From NCBI GenBank assembly GCA_003956705.1, contig QZCP01000005.1:1-64000 (forward strand): a stretch of DNA of 64,000 bases. The letters run 5' to 3'. Each line of letters opens with the position of its first letter. Within the stretch, counting starts at the first letter, position 1. The DNA comes from Brevipalpus yothersi. Taxonomy: Eukaryota > Arthropoda > Arachnida > Trombidiformes > Tenuipalpidae. The translations under genes were made by a program, and so were the position numbers. The notes beneath the pieces were generated by a model. That model was not told the origin of the DNA, searched no databases, and saw only the letters and a program-made list of their open reading frames with translations. This document shows positions 35,296 through 46,265 of this stretch, piece after piece.

Positions 35296-36940
35296 ATGGA
35301 TTTGAACAGTTTAAGTGCAAAGATCATTAAAGCTGAAATGCTTGGTGATAATGATCGAGTTATGGAACTAAAGAATCAGTTGGAGGAACTCAAGAAAAAG
35401 CAAACCGAAGAACCTGGAACCATTGGAAACCAAAATCGACATCGAAATCATGGTAATCATCATGATTGCGATCGTAATGATAATCGAAGAAATCAGAGAC
35501 ATGGAGATCGAAGAGATGGTGGTCATCAGATGTCTAAAGAGGAGATATCCAAATTGAATGCTCTCAATGCCAAGATACTGAAAGCAGAGATGATGGGCGA
35601 TGATGATCGATTGGCTGATCTCAAAAGTCAATTGGATGAGTTGAAGAATGGTAAAAAAGGACTTAATAGGGAAGCTTTGGAATCAAATAAGTTTGATCAT
35701 GGTCTTGATGAGCCTATGAATAGGAAAGAGCCACTGGCAAAGAGCTCAAAAGTTATTCAACTCGCCCGAAAAATAAGTGATGATCGCTTAAGTCTCAATC
35801 AAATGGTAAGTTAAATTACTTTGAATAATATTTTTATGTTTTGATATCATAATACAGTACTAATAGTTTATTGAATTTTTCAGTTTGTTAAAGCCAAGCA
35901 AGGGGACATCGATGAAGAAGCTAAACTCTTTCTAGCCTCGTCATCCAAGTTGTTAAATGCAGATGATGAATATGAAGAGACTATTCGAAAAAAGAAGCGA
36001 AAGAAGGTTGAGAAAGAAGAATATGAAGTTATCAAAGATGATGAAGTAGATGATGAGTGTCAATGGTGTATCACGAAATTGAGAAAGCATCTCATTGTTT
36101 GTATCAAACAAACCATTTACCTGTGTTTACCTGCACAAGAGCCATTAGTACCAAATCATTGCTACATTCGATCTCGCTCACATGTGAAAAGTTCAGTTCA
36201 AGCTGATGAAATTTGTCACCGAGAAATACTCAATTTGAGATCGCGCTTATGTGACATGTTGGAAAGCGATAAACGCAATTGTATTTTCATGGAAATATTT
36301 TTCAGGAAAAGTAATCATCATCATTTTCAGATTGAGTGTCTTCCCGTGAAGCAGAAGTATTTTGCTGATGCTAAAATGTACTTTAGAGTGAGTTTTAATC
36401 AATTTTGTTCATTTTATTCATTTCTCTAACATGAAAATTTTAACTCCTTCTAGAAAGCCATCTTGGAATGTGAAACAGAGTGGTCAGACAACAAGAAACT
36501 GATCGAAATCAAAGACAAGCCCATAACTAACGCGGTAAGAGCGATATTGTTTAACCCTCATCGATTTCGAAATAGATAAATAATTTATTTTTTTCTATTA
36601 TCTACAGATTCCAAAGGGTCTTTCTTATTTTTGGGTATCATTTGGTCCCTCGAACGATGGATACGGACACGTGATTGAAGACGAGAGATACTTTCCCAGA
36701 CACTTTGGACATGTAATTATTTTTTATCTTCTAATCTTGTTTCTCCCGAACTGATCTTTCATTCTTATTTCTATTCGATAGGAGGTAATAGCTGGGCTTC
36801 TTGATATTGATAGATATAAATACATGAAACCAAGGAACGAGACATTTGATCAACAATACGACCGAGTCTCCAAATTCAAATCTTCTTGGAAGAAGTTTGA
36901 TACAACCGAAGATGAAGTTATTCACGAAGAGGCTGTCTAA
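35296..36940 (+). CDS. CWF19L2: CWF19-like protein 2 (CwfJ family splicing factor)
   Basis: Five exons, all in phase 0: 35296-35805, 35884-36387, 36454-36534, 36608-36712 and 36782-36940, joined by GT-AG introns of 66-78 bp. They give 452 residues. Residues 1-35 and about 85-115 are two copies of the LNALNAKILKAEMMGDDDR-type motif that precedes the CwfJ domains. A DDRLSLNQMV motif follows. CwfJ_C_1 (HIT-like) covers about 229-338 (CQWC, KHLIVCI, YLCLPAQEPLVPNHC), and CwfJ_C_2 covers 339-452 (AILECETEWSDNKKLI, PKGLSYFWVSFG, GHVIEDE, FGHEVIAGLLDID). The family acts in the nucleus with late spliceosomes and intron-lariat turnover. The animal protein is about twice as long, so the divergent N-terminal half is absent or unrecognised. 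The tandem KAEMMG motif is unusual. Confidence 0.92.
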
Positions 36941-36967
36941 AGATTTAGAGCTCCTGTACTATGTTTG

Positions 36968-36973
36968 AATAAA
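36968..36973 (+). terminator. Polyadenylation signal AATAAA
   Basis: AATAAA 28 bases after the CWF19L2 stop codon, in the expected position and orientation. Confidence 0.6.
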
Positions 36974-37682
36974 ATATTTCTCATCCCATCGAATTTTTGA
37001 CATTAGAATAAAGTAATCGACGCAAAATAGTGGTGCTCTCCTGGAATTATTCACGCTTAGCAAGCTTATCAGCCCTGGGCTTCACGGAAAACTTTCTGGT
37101 CATTCGATTACAAACCTCACATCTGGATGTTAGACAAGATTTTAAACTCTCACAGGCCAGAAAAGCCTGTCTACATACGTGTACATGTGTGAGGAGTATC
37201 GATTTGTGGAACTTTGATAGTGAATTGATGGAAGTTTTGAACCATCTCATTTTTTCTTAATTTTTCGATATTTGGGGCTGTCTGATGATGAGTTTTTCTT
37301 TCAGTGTTTCCTAATCACTTGGTGATAAGTTATTCGTTATAATGATGCTGACGATTATTTGGTATCTTAAAAAAGTATCAGAAATATCTGAATATATTAT
37401 CAGTATTTGAAAAAAGCTATCAGAATTTAGTTTGACGAATCTCCTACATGAAGTATTTCAATGGACATATCGAACGACTATATTTCTTGACTCATAACAC
37501 TAACACGGATCTATTCCTTGAGGGATAAATCCATAAGTTACAATACTAGTTTCTATTTTTGTGACTAACTGTGCTTTTCAAAGTAATTGAGACAACATTA
37601 AGTGTTGCAGGTAAAATCAGAAATAGAAAATATATCAGATTCAGAATGATAGAAAAAACATTGTTGTAATTGATGTAGAGAT

Positions 37683-38612
37683 TCATTCAATTCCTTGCGG
37701 CACAGTAGGATCTTGCAAATCTTTCTGATTGAAATAGATTCCAATGAGAGTTATAATGACATTCAAAGAATTAATGAGTGACTTATCTTCAATGTGATCA
37801 TGCTTAGATCGAATAAAACTACATATTCTTGATAGTCTGCGTATAATATGAAAATAATCTGGTTGTAGAGGCTCTTCTATGCAAGCCAGGGATGAGTAGG
37901 CCCACATCCCAAGACGATGAGAGTAGCCCTCCTCATGGATTAGATCAATCAGGCTTTCTAGGATGTCAACAATTAGACTTTGAGGCAACAACAGCATCAC
38001 AGACAATTTGGGTACCAATCCAGTATAAACAGGAGAGACTAGTTTAAGCTTTTTCTCACAATCTTCATCTTCACTTTCACTGGATCCACTTTCCTCTGTA
38101 TCACTTTTTTTCTCAACAGAACTCGAAACCGTTCCTCTGATAATGTTCTTCCATCGAGCAAGATCACTGAACTTTAGAAGTGAATCTTTCAATTCATTGG
38201 CGAAGATTCCTTTAGCTCTTCCTGTGGCTACTTTTTTTCGAACCTTGACAAATTGATTAACCACATATTGTCTCCATTCAACTGATGTCATAGTTGATTG
38301 ATCAGCAGGTAAAAATCGATCTTCTTGTTGGAATGATGATTCCACTTGAGTGTCATCCGGAGATTTATCCAAATCAATATCAGCAGTTACAAATTCAGGT
38401 TACCTTTTCGCTTCTATCCTAGAGAAAGAAGTATTTTTTTTTCAAAAAATGATCTCACGTGGATCATTATGTAATGATCAGCTCAACACTCACCGAACTC
38501 TTTGTAAATAATCGCTTCCATCAGCTGGTGGACGAGATAAATCTGAATGTCCATTGGCAACCGGCAGCATTGGCTTCAAGATTTCCAACTCATCATCACT
38601 ATCATAGCTCAT
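37683..38612 (-). CDS. GEMIN2: Gemin2 (SMN complex subunit), with one in-frame stop
   Basis: Gemin2 binds SMN and the Sm protein ring during spliceosomal snRNP assembly. Exon 1 (38612-38494) encodes MSYDSDDELEILKPMLPV and a GSDYLQRV motif that matches the family's EYLRRVQIEA region. A 75-bp GT-AG intron follows. Exon 2 (38418-37683) continues IEAKR, then SVEWRQYVVNQFVKVRKKV, DLARWKNIIRG, and a C-terminal half clearly like other Gemin2 proteins (LGMWAYSSLACIEEPLQPDY, IYFNQKDLQD). Total is 285 codons, close to the family length. One TAA at 38400-38402 lies in frame just after IEAKR. Everything downstream is intact over 240 codons. It may be a recent nonsense mutation, an assembly error, or avoided by splicing I cannot see. 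This is the least damaged of six copies. Confidence 0.82.
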
Positions 38613-39805
38613 GATGGAATGATGATGTTGATAATAAGATTGGGCAAATTTAAAACAAAATAAGCCAAACAATCGTGATCATTACAATTATTAGATTCAA
38701 AAAAGTAAGTTTCTATTCAAAACTTTTGGAAACAAAAATGTAAACAAACTTTTCTGTCATCTTTGCACATGTTCATGAGCCAAACCGATCAAGTCACGTG
38801 TTCATGGATGTACCGTTACTAATTTGACCAGATTCGATCGACTATCAATATTGATCATGATGCATAGTTTTTTGTAGAAAACAAACCCATAATCCATATA
38901 AGGACCACACATAATGAATATAGCATGAGATCATGAGTTAGTTTTTCTCATGATCGTATTGATGGCGAATCACACAAATAATTGTGTTTGCAAATTGGAA
39001 TGATTACTAATACAGCAAACACGTTGATTGCCATTTTGGCGCCTTTTTCAGAGTGTCGATCTCTTAATTGCCCATTTTTGAAGAGCTCTCAATATATGTA
39101 AATGTATGCATGCATATTCATCGTTTTTTGAAATTTACGCAATTTAAGACAGTTGAAAAAAAAGCATCTCATCTGTATTATTAATAATAATAACTAATGA
39201 CTAACCCTCATTAGTCTTTCATCACTAGTTTTTCCCAAACCAGGACGATTTGTCAGGGATAAGTCTATGGACTCTATTGGTTGATTGATTCCATTGATGA
39301 GAGTTATTAGACGGAACTTTGACGATCAAGTTAATGCATCTGTACTATCGACATATTTCATCTCTTGAGGCAACATTGAAATGACAATCATGACCATGGA
39401 TTTTCGCTAGGAAACTATGGTTCACATTCTTTGATCAACCCATCGAATGGCGAGAGAAGATCTTATTTAAGCTTATCACTCTCCATGGGAATGCTTGAGA
39501 ACCTTCATTTTTCTCATACGTGTATTAAGATCTCTTAGAGACACCAAATCATCTCTAACCATGGCATAAAAATCAATTGATTCACTCCTAGTATGTCTCG
39601 AGAAATTAGCAACATGACAATATTTCATTTTTTTGGTGAAATAATCTTCAAATCTCTCTGGTTACATAGATTGAGTTTGGTGCGATGATCATGATCAATT
39701 GATCATTTATATCATTCACCTGTAAAAACTTGATCAGACAAACTTTGGATCTCAAATTTACAAGATCATTGTGGAGAAGGAAACTTTGTGATTGATGAAG
39801 TGACT
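38613..39805. other. Region between divergent Gemin2 and LRR gene A
   Basis: Holds the 5' flanks of two divergent genes. At about 38780-38840 is the minus-strand version of a GTTCATGGATnnACCGTTAC phrase shared by the flanks of other Gemin2 copies. From about 39590 the sequence resembles the 5' flank of LRR gene B (41640-41843), with phrases such as AATATTTCATTTTT and CACCTGTnnAAACTTG. Confidence 0.5.
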
Positions 39806-40834
39806 ATGAATTGGAATCAATTTTGTTTTTATGCACTTATGTGCTTCACATCACCTCTGTCCCACTTGAATACTGAGAAAGGACTTTGTTCCTCCTTCAA
39901 ATCCGAAGATGGTAAGTAATAAGGAAAATATTTAGATTGTTCTAAAGTCCGTTATGGTCAATAGTATTTTGTAATGATTTATATTGCATCAGTTGACAAG
40001 AGAAGCCTGGTTTTGGACCTTTCAAAATACAAGGAAGAATCAGAAAAGCTTTGGAATTGTATGGCGAATGGTCCATTCTATACAATTTTGATTTACCTTC
40101 CGGAAGAAATGAGTGGCTACCATGCCATCCATTTTGCAATCAAAACAATCCAATATGACCATCTGATTGTACTGAACGAGGCTATGCCAATAAACTTGGG
40201 TCCAAACTTTGGAAGAGGAAATTGGGTGGCAACATCGCTCACAATCTATCAGAATAGCAACCTGATCAAATGGAGTTGGCTGAAGAATACCAAATTCAAA
40301 TACATTCGTATCGAAAGCTGCACAATTTACGCTGATGAGGGAGAAAGACTGGACGAATTGATTTTATCAGATCGTCTTTTGACCCTGACTTTTGTGAAAA
40401 ATAAAAACCTAAATCCATTGACTGGTTTTGCTTACGATTTAGCTCCCAATCTACAGGAATTATCCATTAATCACTATGAAATATATTTTCTAGCCAGCTC
40501 AAGTAAACTCCGATCAAAATCTCTCAGACGATTGAATCTTTCCAATAATAAGATTTGGATGGTGGAAAAAGATTTCTTCGAGCTCATTCCAAAATTGGAA
40601 GTTCTCAATTTGGAAGGAAATAATTTGAAAAAAATTCTTCCCGAATCTTTTCCTCAATTGAGGAAACTTCTGATCGATAGTAAGTAATCAATTGTGATGC
40701 TGATAAAGTTCTAATTATTTCTCATTACAGACAATCCTGTCAAGGGTGATGCAAAAACATGCAAATTTTTGCTATCATCTTCGTTTGTAGATTATCAAAT
40801 GACGGATCAAATATGTCCAGATGAAAAAGTATGA
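39806..40834 (+). CDS. Secreted leucine-rich-repeat protein, copy A
   Basis: Three exons: 39806-39911, 39993-40679 and 40731-40834, with GT-AG introns of 81 and 51 bp, encoding 298 residues. Exon 1 gives a signal peptide (MNWNQFCFYALMCFTSPL) and one cysteine. Exon 2 gives a non-repeat N-terminal part (DKRSLVLDLSKYK, FYTILIYLPEEM, HLIVLNEAM), then irregular LRRs (LTLTFVKNKNLNP, LQELSINHYEI, LRRLNLSNNKIWMVEKDFF, LEVLNLEGNNL). Exon 3 gives a cap with two cysteines (TCKFLLSSSFVDYQMTDQIC) resembling an LRR C-terminal cap. The product is probably an extracellular binding protein; its ligand is unknown. Copies A, B, C and E keep the same intron positions and phases, which supports the model. Confidence 0.85.
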
Positions 40835-41843
40835 ACCATTTTAGGGATGACATGGAGAATTTGAAGATTGAAATGTATTTCTGATCCACTACTTTGAGTT
40901 TCGATTGTTTCAAATAACTTATATTAGAAAGAACAAACAAGATATAACCATGTAAGCTTGTATATTCACATGTCTTTTTCATGTATAATCGTTCAATTAA
41001 AGAAAATATTATTAGATATTATTATTATTATTATTAGATATTTTGCTCTGTTGCCTTCTCTGTATTTTATCTTGTTTGATCTCATCGCTGATGGCATAGA
41101 TTTGTCTATACAAACTCTTTTCATGAAACATACACCATCTATTTGATCGAACACTGATGAGGATGAAGATATTACATTGTATTGTAGATTATTCTTCTCT
41201 ATTGAGATGCCCGGGAGGAGGTTAACGTACGATTGATATTGATTATTTGATTATAACTTGAATACCCTCCAGAATGCAATTTCCACCTCGACTAGTAACT
41301 GTCAGTTATACGCTATTCACAATTGTCAGTTATGCGTTGAGGTAGTAATTTTCCCGCCTTTTTTAGTGAAGAGTTGATGCATTAAATGATTGTCAATCTT
41401 TTAGTTACCTGTTTTGGATGGAATATTGATACTTTTTCATACTATAACTGAAATTATGATTTTTTTGCTCTGTTTTATCTTCTTATCGGATTATGATGAG
41501 GCTGGAGAACTGTGGACAGCTTATCCCTCTCTTATGAGGTGCTCAAAAACCTTCATCTGCCTTGGATCTAAGTGAAGATCTTGTTAGAGAGACTGTATTA
41601 TCACTTGTGGTTGCATGGAAAACATATCTAATTAATTTCTTGTATCTGCTATTTCTCAATGAATCGGCAATATAGTGGTATTTCATTTTTCTAAGAAATG
41701 ATCTTAAATCACTTTGGTAACAAAGATTCAGTTTAGCACAAAATCATCACTATCTTTCATTCGTTTATAACATTCACTTGTGGAAACTTGTTCGGTTTTT
41801 AATTGTGAAAATACAGAGAAGTCCATCAATTGATGAGGTGATT
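40835..41843. other. Intergenic between LRR genes A and B
   Basis: Contains an ATT repeat (about 41010-41035). From 41160 onwards is the 5' flank of gene B, of which a second copy without a gene lies at 43190-43510. Confidence 0.5.
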
Positions 41844-42890
41844 ATGATCTGGAATAAATTTTGTTTCTACGCACTTATGTGCTTCACGACACCTCTACCT
41901 AATTTAAACTCTGAGAAAGAATTTTGTACATTCTTTAAATCTGAAGATGGTAAGTACTGCGGCAACGCAATTCGAATATGATGAAATCTATCTCAATTCA
42001 TCTAATTTCTCCACCTTTTGATGATCCATTTTGCACCAGTTGATAAGGTAAGCATTGCTTTGGATGCATCGAAATACAAGAAAGAGCTGGGAAATACATG
42101 GAACTGCATGAAAAATGGTCCATTCAACACAATTTTGATCCATGCTCCTGAAGAAATGAATGGCTACCTTCCAATCAGTTTCAGGCTTTATAAAATCGAA
42201 TATGACCATCTAATAGTATTGTATGAGGCTATGCCGATGAATTTGATACCAAAATATGGGAAAGAAGGATCGATAGCAACATCGCTCACCGTGTACAAGA
42301 ATAGTAACATCATAAAATGGAGTTGGCTCAAAAACGCAAAGTTCAAGAATATTCGTATCGATAATTGCGATATTGTCATAGATGGAGAAGAGAGAATTGA
42401 CGAATTGATTCTATCAGACAGTCTTTTGACTCTAACTCTCATTAGAATCGAGAATCTTAATCCTATAGATAAGTTCAATTACGAACTAGCTTCCAATCTC
42501 CGAGAATTATCCATCAATCAATTCAATATTTACTGGGTGGATGGTTCGAAGAAGATTCATTCAAAATCTCTCAAACGATTGAATCTTTCCAACAATCGAA
42601 TCCGAGCAGTTGACAAGAATTTTTTTGAATCCATGCCCAAATTGGAAGTTCTAATTCTCGATGGAAATGATTTGGAATATTTAAATCCCGCTTTCTTTCC
42701 TCAATTAAGAAGCCTTCTAATAGAAAGTGATCATACAATTTAGATACTAACGAAGTTCTAATTATTTCTCATTACAGACAATCCTATCAAGGGTGATGAA
42801 GTAACATGCGAATTCCTACTATCATCTTCGTTTGTGGATTATCAAATGACGAATCAAATATGTTGGGATAAAAAAAATTCCAGGGGATGA
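41844..42890 (+). CDS. Secreted leucine-rich-repeat protein, copy B
   Basis: Exons 41844-41949, 42040-42726 and 42778-42890 (introns of 90 and 51 bp) encode 301 residues. Exon lengths 106 and 687 equal those of copies A and C. It has a signal peptide (MIWNKFCFYALMCFTTPL), an N-terminal domain with FNTILIHAPEEMNGY and HLIVLYEAMP, LRRs (LRELSINQFNIYWVDGS, LKRLNLSNNRIRAVDKNFF, LEVLILDGNDL), and a C-terminal cap with TCEFLLSSSFVDY and QIC. The last residues differ from copy A (WDKKNSRG). Donor 2 is the weaker GTGATC. A head-to-tail duplicate of copy A; function not known beyond probable extracellular protein binding. Confidence 0.85.
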
Positions 42891-43189
42891 TTGAAGAAAA
42901 ATTCATCAATTCATTTCTGATCAACTTCTTTGAATTCGATTGTTCCGAGCAACTTAAATTCTAGAAAGACACCATGAAAAAACAATTTTGTATTAGAGTT
43001 TCCAGCCAAAATCACATCTCTATATCATTTCTCAGTTTTCGATTGAATAAATACCTATTGCCTTCAAAACCTTTCCTTATTTTATCTTATTTCAGCTTAG
43101 GATCGATAGCAGGACAGATCACTCAATTCAAACTCTTTTCTGAAAATAAATGTCCACAGTGTTCGCTCTGCTTTATCATCTCATCGAAT

Positions 43190-43510
43190 AGTGCTGAGGA
43201 TGAAAATCTTATTGTAGATAATTCTTCTCTATTAAGGTGCTCAGAGACCTTCATTCTTTTCTTACGTGTTGAAGATCGTGTTAAGATCTTCATATGATCT
43301 ACTATCACTGATGGTGACATGGAGAACATATCTTTTAGTTTTGGAATACCCATGATATCTTAATGAATTGGCAATATATTGGTATTTCATTTGTTAATGA
43401 AATGGTCTTGAATCACTCTGGTAACGAAGATTTGGTTCGGCACAAAATCATTACTTCCATTTAATCGTTTACACCATTTGCTTGTGTGAATACTTGTTCG
43501 AATTCCAATT
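43190..43510 (+). other. Orphan LRR-gene 5' flank
   Basis: Resembles the sequence before gene B (41160-41830). Shared phrases are GATTATTCTTCTCTATT-like, GGTATTTCATTT, GGTAACnAAGATT, GGCACAAAATCATTA and ACTTGTTCG. It breaks off just before where exon 1 would start and gives way to the duplicated Gemin2 flank at about 43560. A third + strand LRR gene probably existed here and was lost at the duplication border. Confidence 0.65.
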
Positions 43511-43974
43511 GTGAGAAGATAGAGGAGAGAGAAAAGAAAAATGTTCTGGATTGGGTATCGAAAAAAAATTTCTTATCAACTCAAATGGACTCAAATCATC
43601 TAATGTTACCCTCAAACTCACCTAACACTCTCACCATTGGGTGTTAATCATCATTTTTTAGCCAAACAAATCTTGGATGATCAATATTCATAGTCGATCA
43701 ACTTTTGCTAACGGCATTAGCAACGGTTTATCCATGGTTACATGATACAATGTAAGATGGTTTCTGCTGTATCAACATACGCGCAAATGTTTATTGTTAG
43801 GGAGAAATGATAGAAGAAAGTTAGCTCACACTTTGACATGGATCTGTTGATCTGGAAGTCAGTTCTATGGATCTAAGACTTTGATTAATTTGTATCGTGT
43901 GTGTTACTTGTTTGACATTTTATTACATTTCAAATCTGATTCCCTAAATCATTTTGCCATGAAGCATGTTAGTG

Positions 43975-44850
43975 ATTAACTGGAAATTTTGGAGCCGATA
44001 CTGCAGGTGGGTGATGATTATGGTGATTGTTTTACCTCGTTCTCCTTCAGATAGAAGTAATTACTCAGGAAGAGTTCGGTAAGTGTCGAGCTATTCATAG
44101 TGTAATGATTCATGTGAGGTCAAATTTTGATGATATCATTTTCTCTAGGATGAAATTAAAAAAACCCCAAATTCGATACCACTCATTTGGATAAATCTAT
44201 GGGTGACACTCAGGCATCATCCCAGCAAGATGATCGGTTTTTACCTGCTGAACAATCAACTATGACATCAGTTGAATGGAGACAATATGTGGTTAATCAA
44301 TTTGTCAAGGTTCGAAAAAAAGTAGCCACAGGAAGAGCTAAAGGAATCTTCGCCAATGAATTGAAAGATTCACTTCCAAAGTTCAGTGATCTTGCTCGAT
44401 GGAAGAACATTATCAGAGGAACGGTTTCGAGTTCTGTTGAGAAAAAAAGTGATACAGAGGAAAGTGGATCCAGTGAAAGTGAAGATGAAGATTGTGAGAA
44501 AAAGCTTAAACTAGTCTCTCCTGTTTATACTGGATTGGTACCCAAATTATCTGTGATACTGTTGTTGCAGCAAATTCAATCGTCCACATGATAAAGAGTC
44601 TGGTTGATTCGATTCATTGAGAAGGCTACTCTCATCTTTCTGATATGTAGGCATGCATGTCGCTGAGTTGCATTTAAGAGCCTTTGCAACCAGACTATTT
44701 TCATATTATACGTAGACTATCGAGAACAGGCAGTTTTATTCGATCTCAGCATGATATCAATATAAATCTCTCATAAATTCTCTCAATGTTATCATTACAG
44801 CGATCAGAGTCTGTTTCAACCAGAAATATTCGCAAGATGAGACTTTGGTG
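43975..44850 (+). pseudogene. GEMIN2: Gemin2 pseudogene, duplication unit 1
   Basis: The exon 1 remnant (about 43975-44079) is recognisable but has lost its ATG and much of its frame. It keeps a GGAAGAGTTCG/GTAAGT donor. Exon 2 starts after TTTCTCTAG at 44149. An open stretch reads from DKSMGDTQ through SVEWRQYVVNQFVKVRKKV and DLARWKNIIRGT to PKLSVILLLQQ, then shifts frame and stops at 44589. The C-terminal part persists out of frame to about 44850. The long open part is almost identical to the 38-kb gene, so decay is recent or gene conversion occurred. Confidence 0.85.
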
Positions 44851-44874
44851 GGTGAAACTGGAAAGTCTCTCACA

Positions 44875-45189
44875 TCAATCATAATAAAGAGCATAGTGAG
44901 TTATAGCCCAGGAAACTGGGATTGAAAACAGAGGATTTATACCCATGAAAAACAGTCCAACGCTTACTATGAGCCACAACCAATTAGCGATCAAATACCA
45001 TAGAGACTTAATCGCCGCATTGAAAACCACTTGATAGATCCATTTGAATACTTTCTGAAGGAGATTTGTGAAGGTAAATTCTGACTCCGTTTTCTGAATA
45101 CTGGTGGGATGTTCAGATGTTCCAAATATCTCCCCAGGATTCCAGATATACAAAACGCCAACTATCATCAAAAACTCATCATGATGCAT
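44875..45189 (-). CDS. Small membrane protein, unit 1
   Basis: 104 residues from MHHDEFLMIVGVLYIW (an in-frame ATG 15 bases upstream would add MWSSI). It has an N-terminal hydrophobic segment (signal peptide or anchor), a short polar part (EHPTSIQKTESEFTF), then a tryptophan-rich hydrophobic C-terminal half (VFKWIYQVVFNAAIKSLWYL, ANWLWLIVSVGLFFMGINPL), ending HYALYYD. The paralogue at 54.8 kb keeps the frame, and its last 60 residues are nearly unchanged, while the N-termini differ. That pattern suggests a real gene. It lies tail to tail with a Gemin2 copy about 25 bp away. No known family is recognised. Confidence 0.65.
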   Translation of the reverse strand: MHHDEFLMIVGVLYIWNPGEIFGTSEHPTSIQKTESEFTFTNLLQKVFKWIYQVVFNAAIKSLWYLIANWLWLIVSVGLFFMGINPLFSIPVSWAITHYALYYD

Positions 45190-45204
45190 AATGGAACTCC
45201 ACAA

Positions 45205-46265
45205 AGAATGTTCACATCTGTAAGATCCAAAATATCAGAGAAAAACATGAGCAATTGGACTGGCTTAAAACTTTGATCACAGCTCAGCAGCACGTGAGAA
45301 TTATCTTGACACTGATACACGAAGAATTGATCAGAAGCTTTTTTCTTCTAGAAGTTCGTGTGTAGAGTCTGTTTCTAGGTCAAAAATGTTTGGTTTTAAA
45401 ATCATGATCATTTGAGAGCAAAAGTTTCTTACTCAATAAACTTAATAAATGGAAAGTGTTATGATTCTGCGTTAGGTTTCCTCTGCTGATGCCTAATCTT
45501 CAAAAGTGGAGGAATGACTATAAACTGCAAGCTTGTAGATAAGATACACACCATTGCTAGCAATTTCTTTAATCAATATTATACATTAGCTTAGCTGCTT
45601 CCGTGAGAACTTATGCAAGCCATTTGCAATGATAGTGTATGAAAACTTCTCCTAGCCTCTGTATCAATCGTATTGATAACGATTCTACTTATTCACACGC
45701 CTTGCCACAATTAGCGGAATCTCACGGATAAGGAAAGAAATACAATAAAGCACACACGGCTCATCCTGTTTGAGAGTGGAAGAAATTCTGTTTCTTGACC
45801 ACTTCTTCGTTTGGTCATGAATAATTTTATGCACGCAGAAGAAGTAAAATTAGATAATGAATCCGATTTGAGTCGTCATAATTTAGCATAGCGATTTGCT
45901 ATATGAGTCACAGTTATCGGTCGGAGAGTGAATTGCATTTCAGAATTGTTCATTCTAGCTATGATCGAATATTCAATATCAACAATACATTAACCTATCC
46001 TGATGGATAAAGATTTCAAGATCAAATTGAATAAAAAAAGGTTTGAAGTGCTGCTCATCAACTGACTATTCATTTCGAGTTATGAAACAATAATAGTCAA
46101 GTGATGTGGCTATAATAGGAAGGAAATATAAGACTGTTTCTTAAACGATATACATGTATGAGTGATAAGAAAGTATCCATTAAAAAAATGGAATATGAAG
46201 AAGTAGATGAGGAGTTCAGAAATGATCTGTTAGTTACACTACCACAGGAATGCTCCTCAGATATT
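45205..46265. other. Intergenic within duplication unit 1
   Basis: The first 500 bp match 55105-55720 (for example the TCTGCGTTAG, GTAGATAAGATA and CCTCTGTATCAATCGTATTG phrases). The rest has no counterpart in unit 2 and no gene. Confidence 0.5.
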
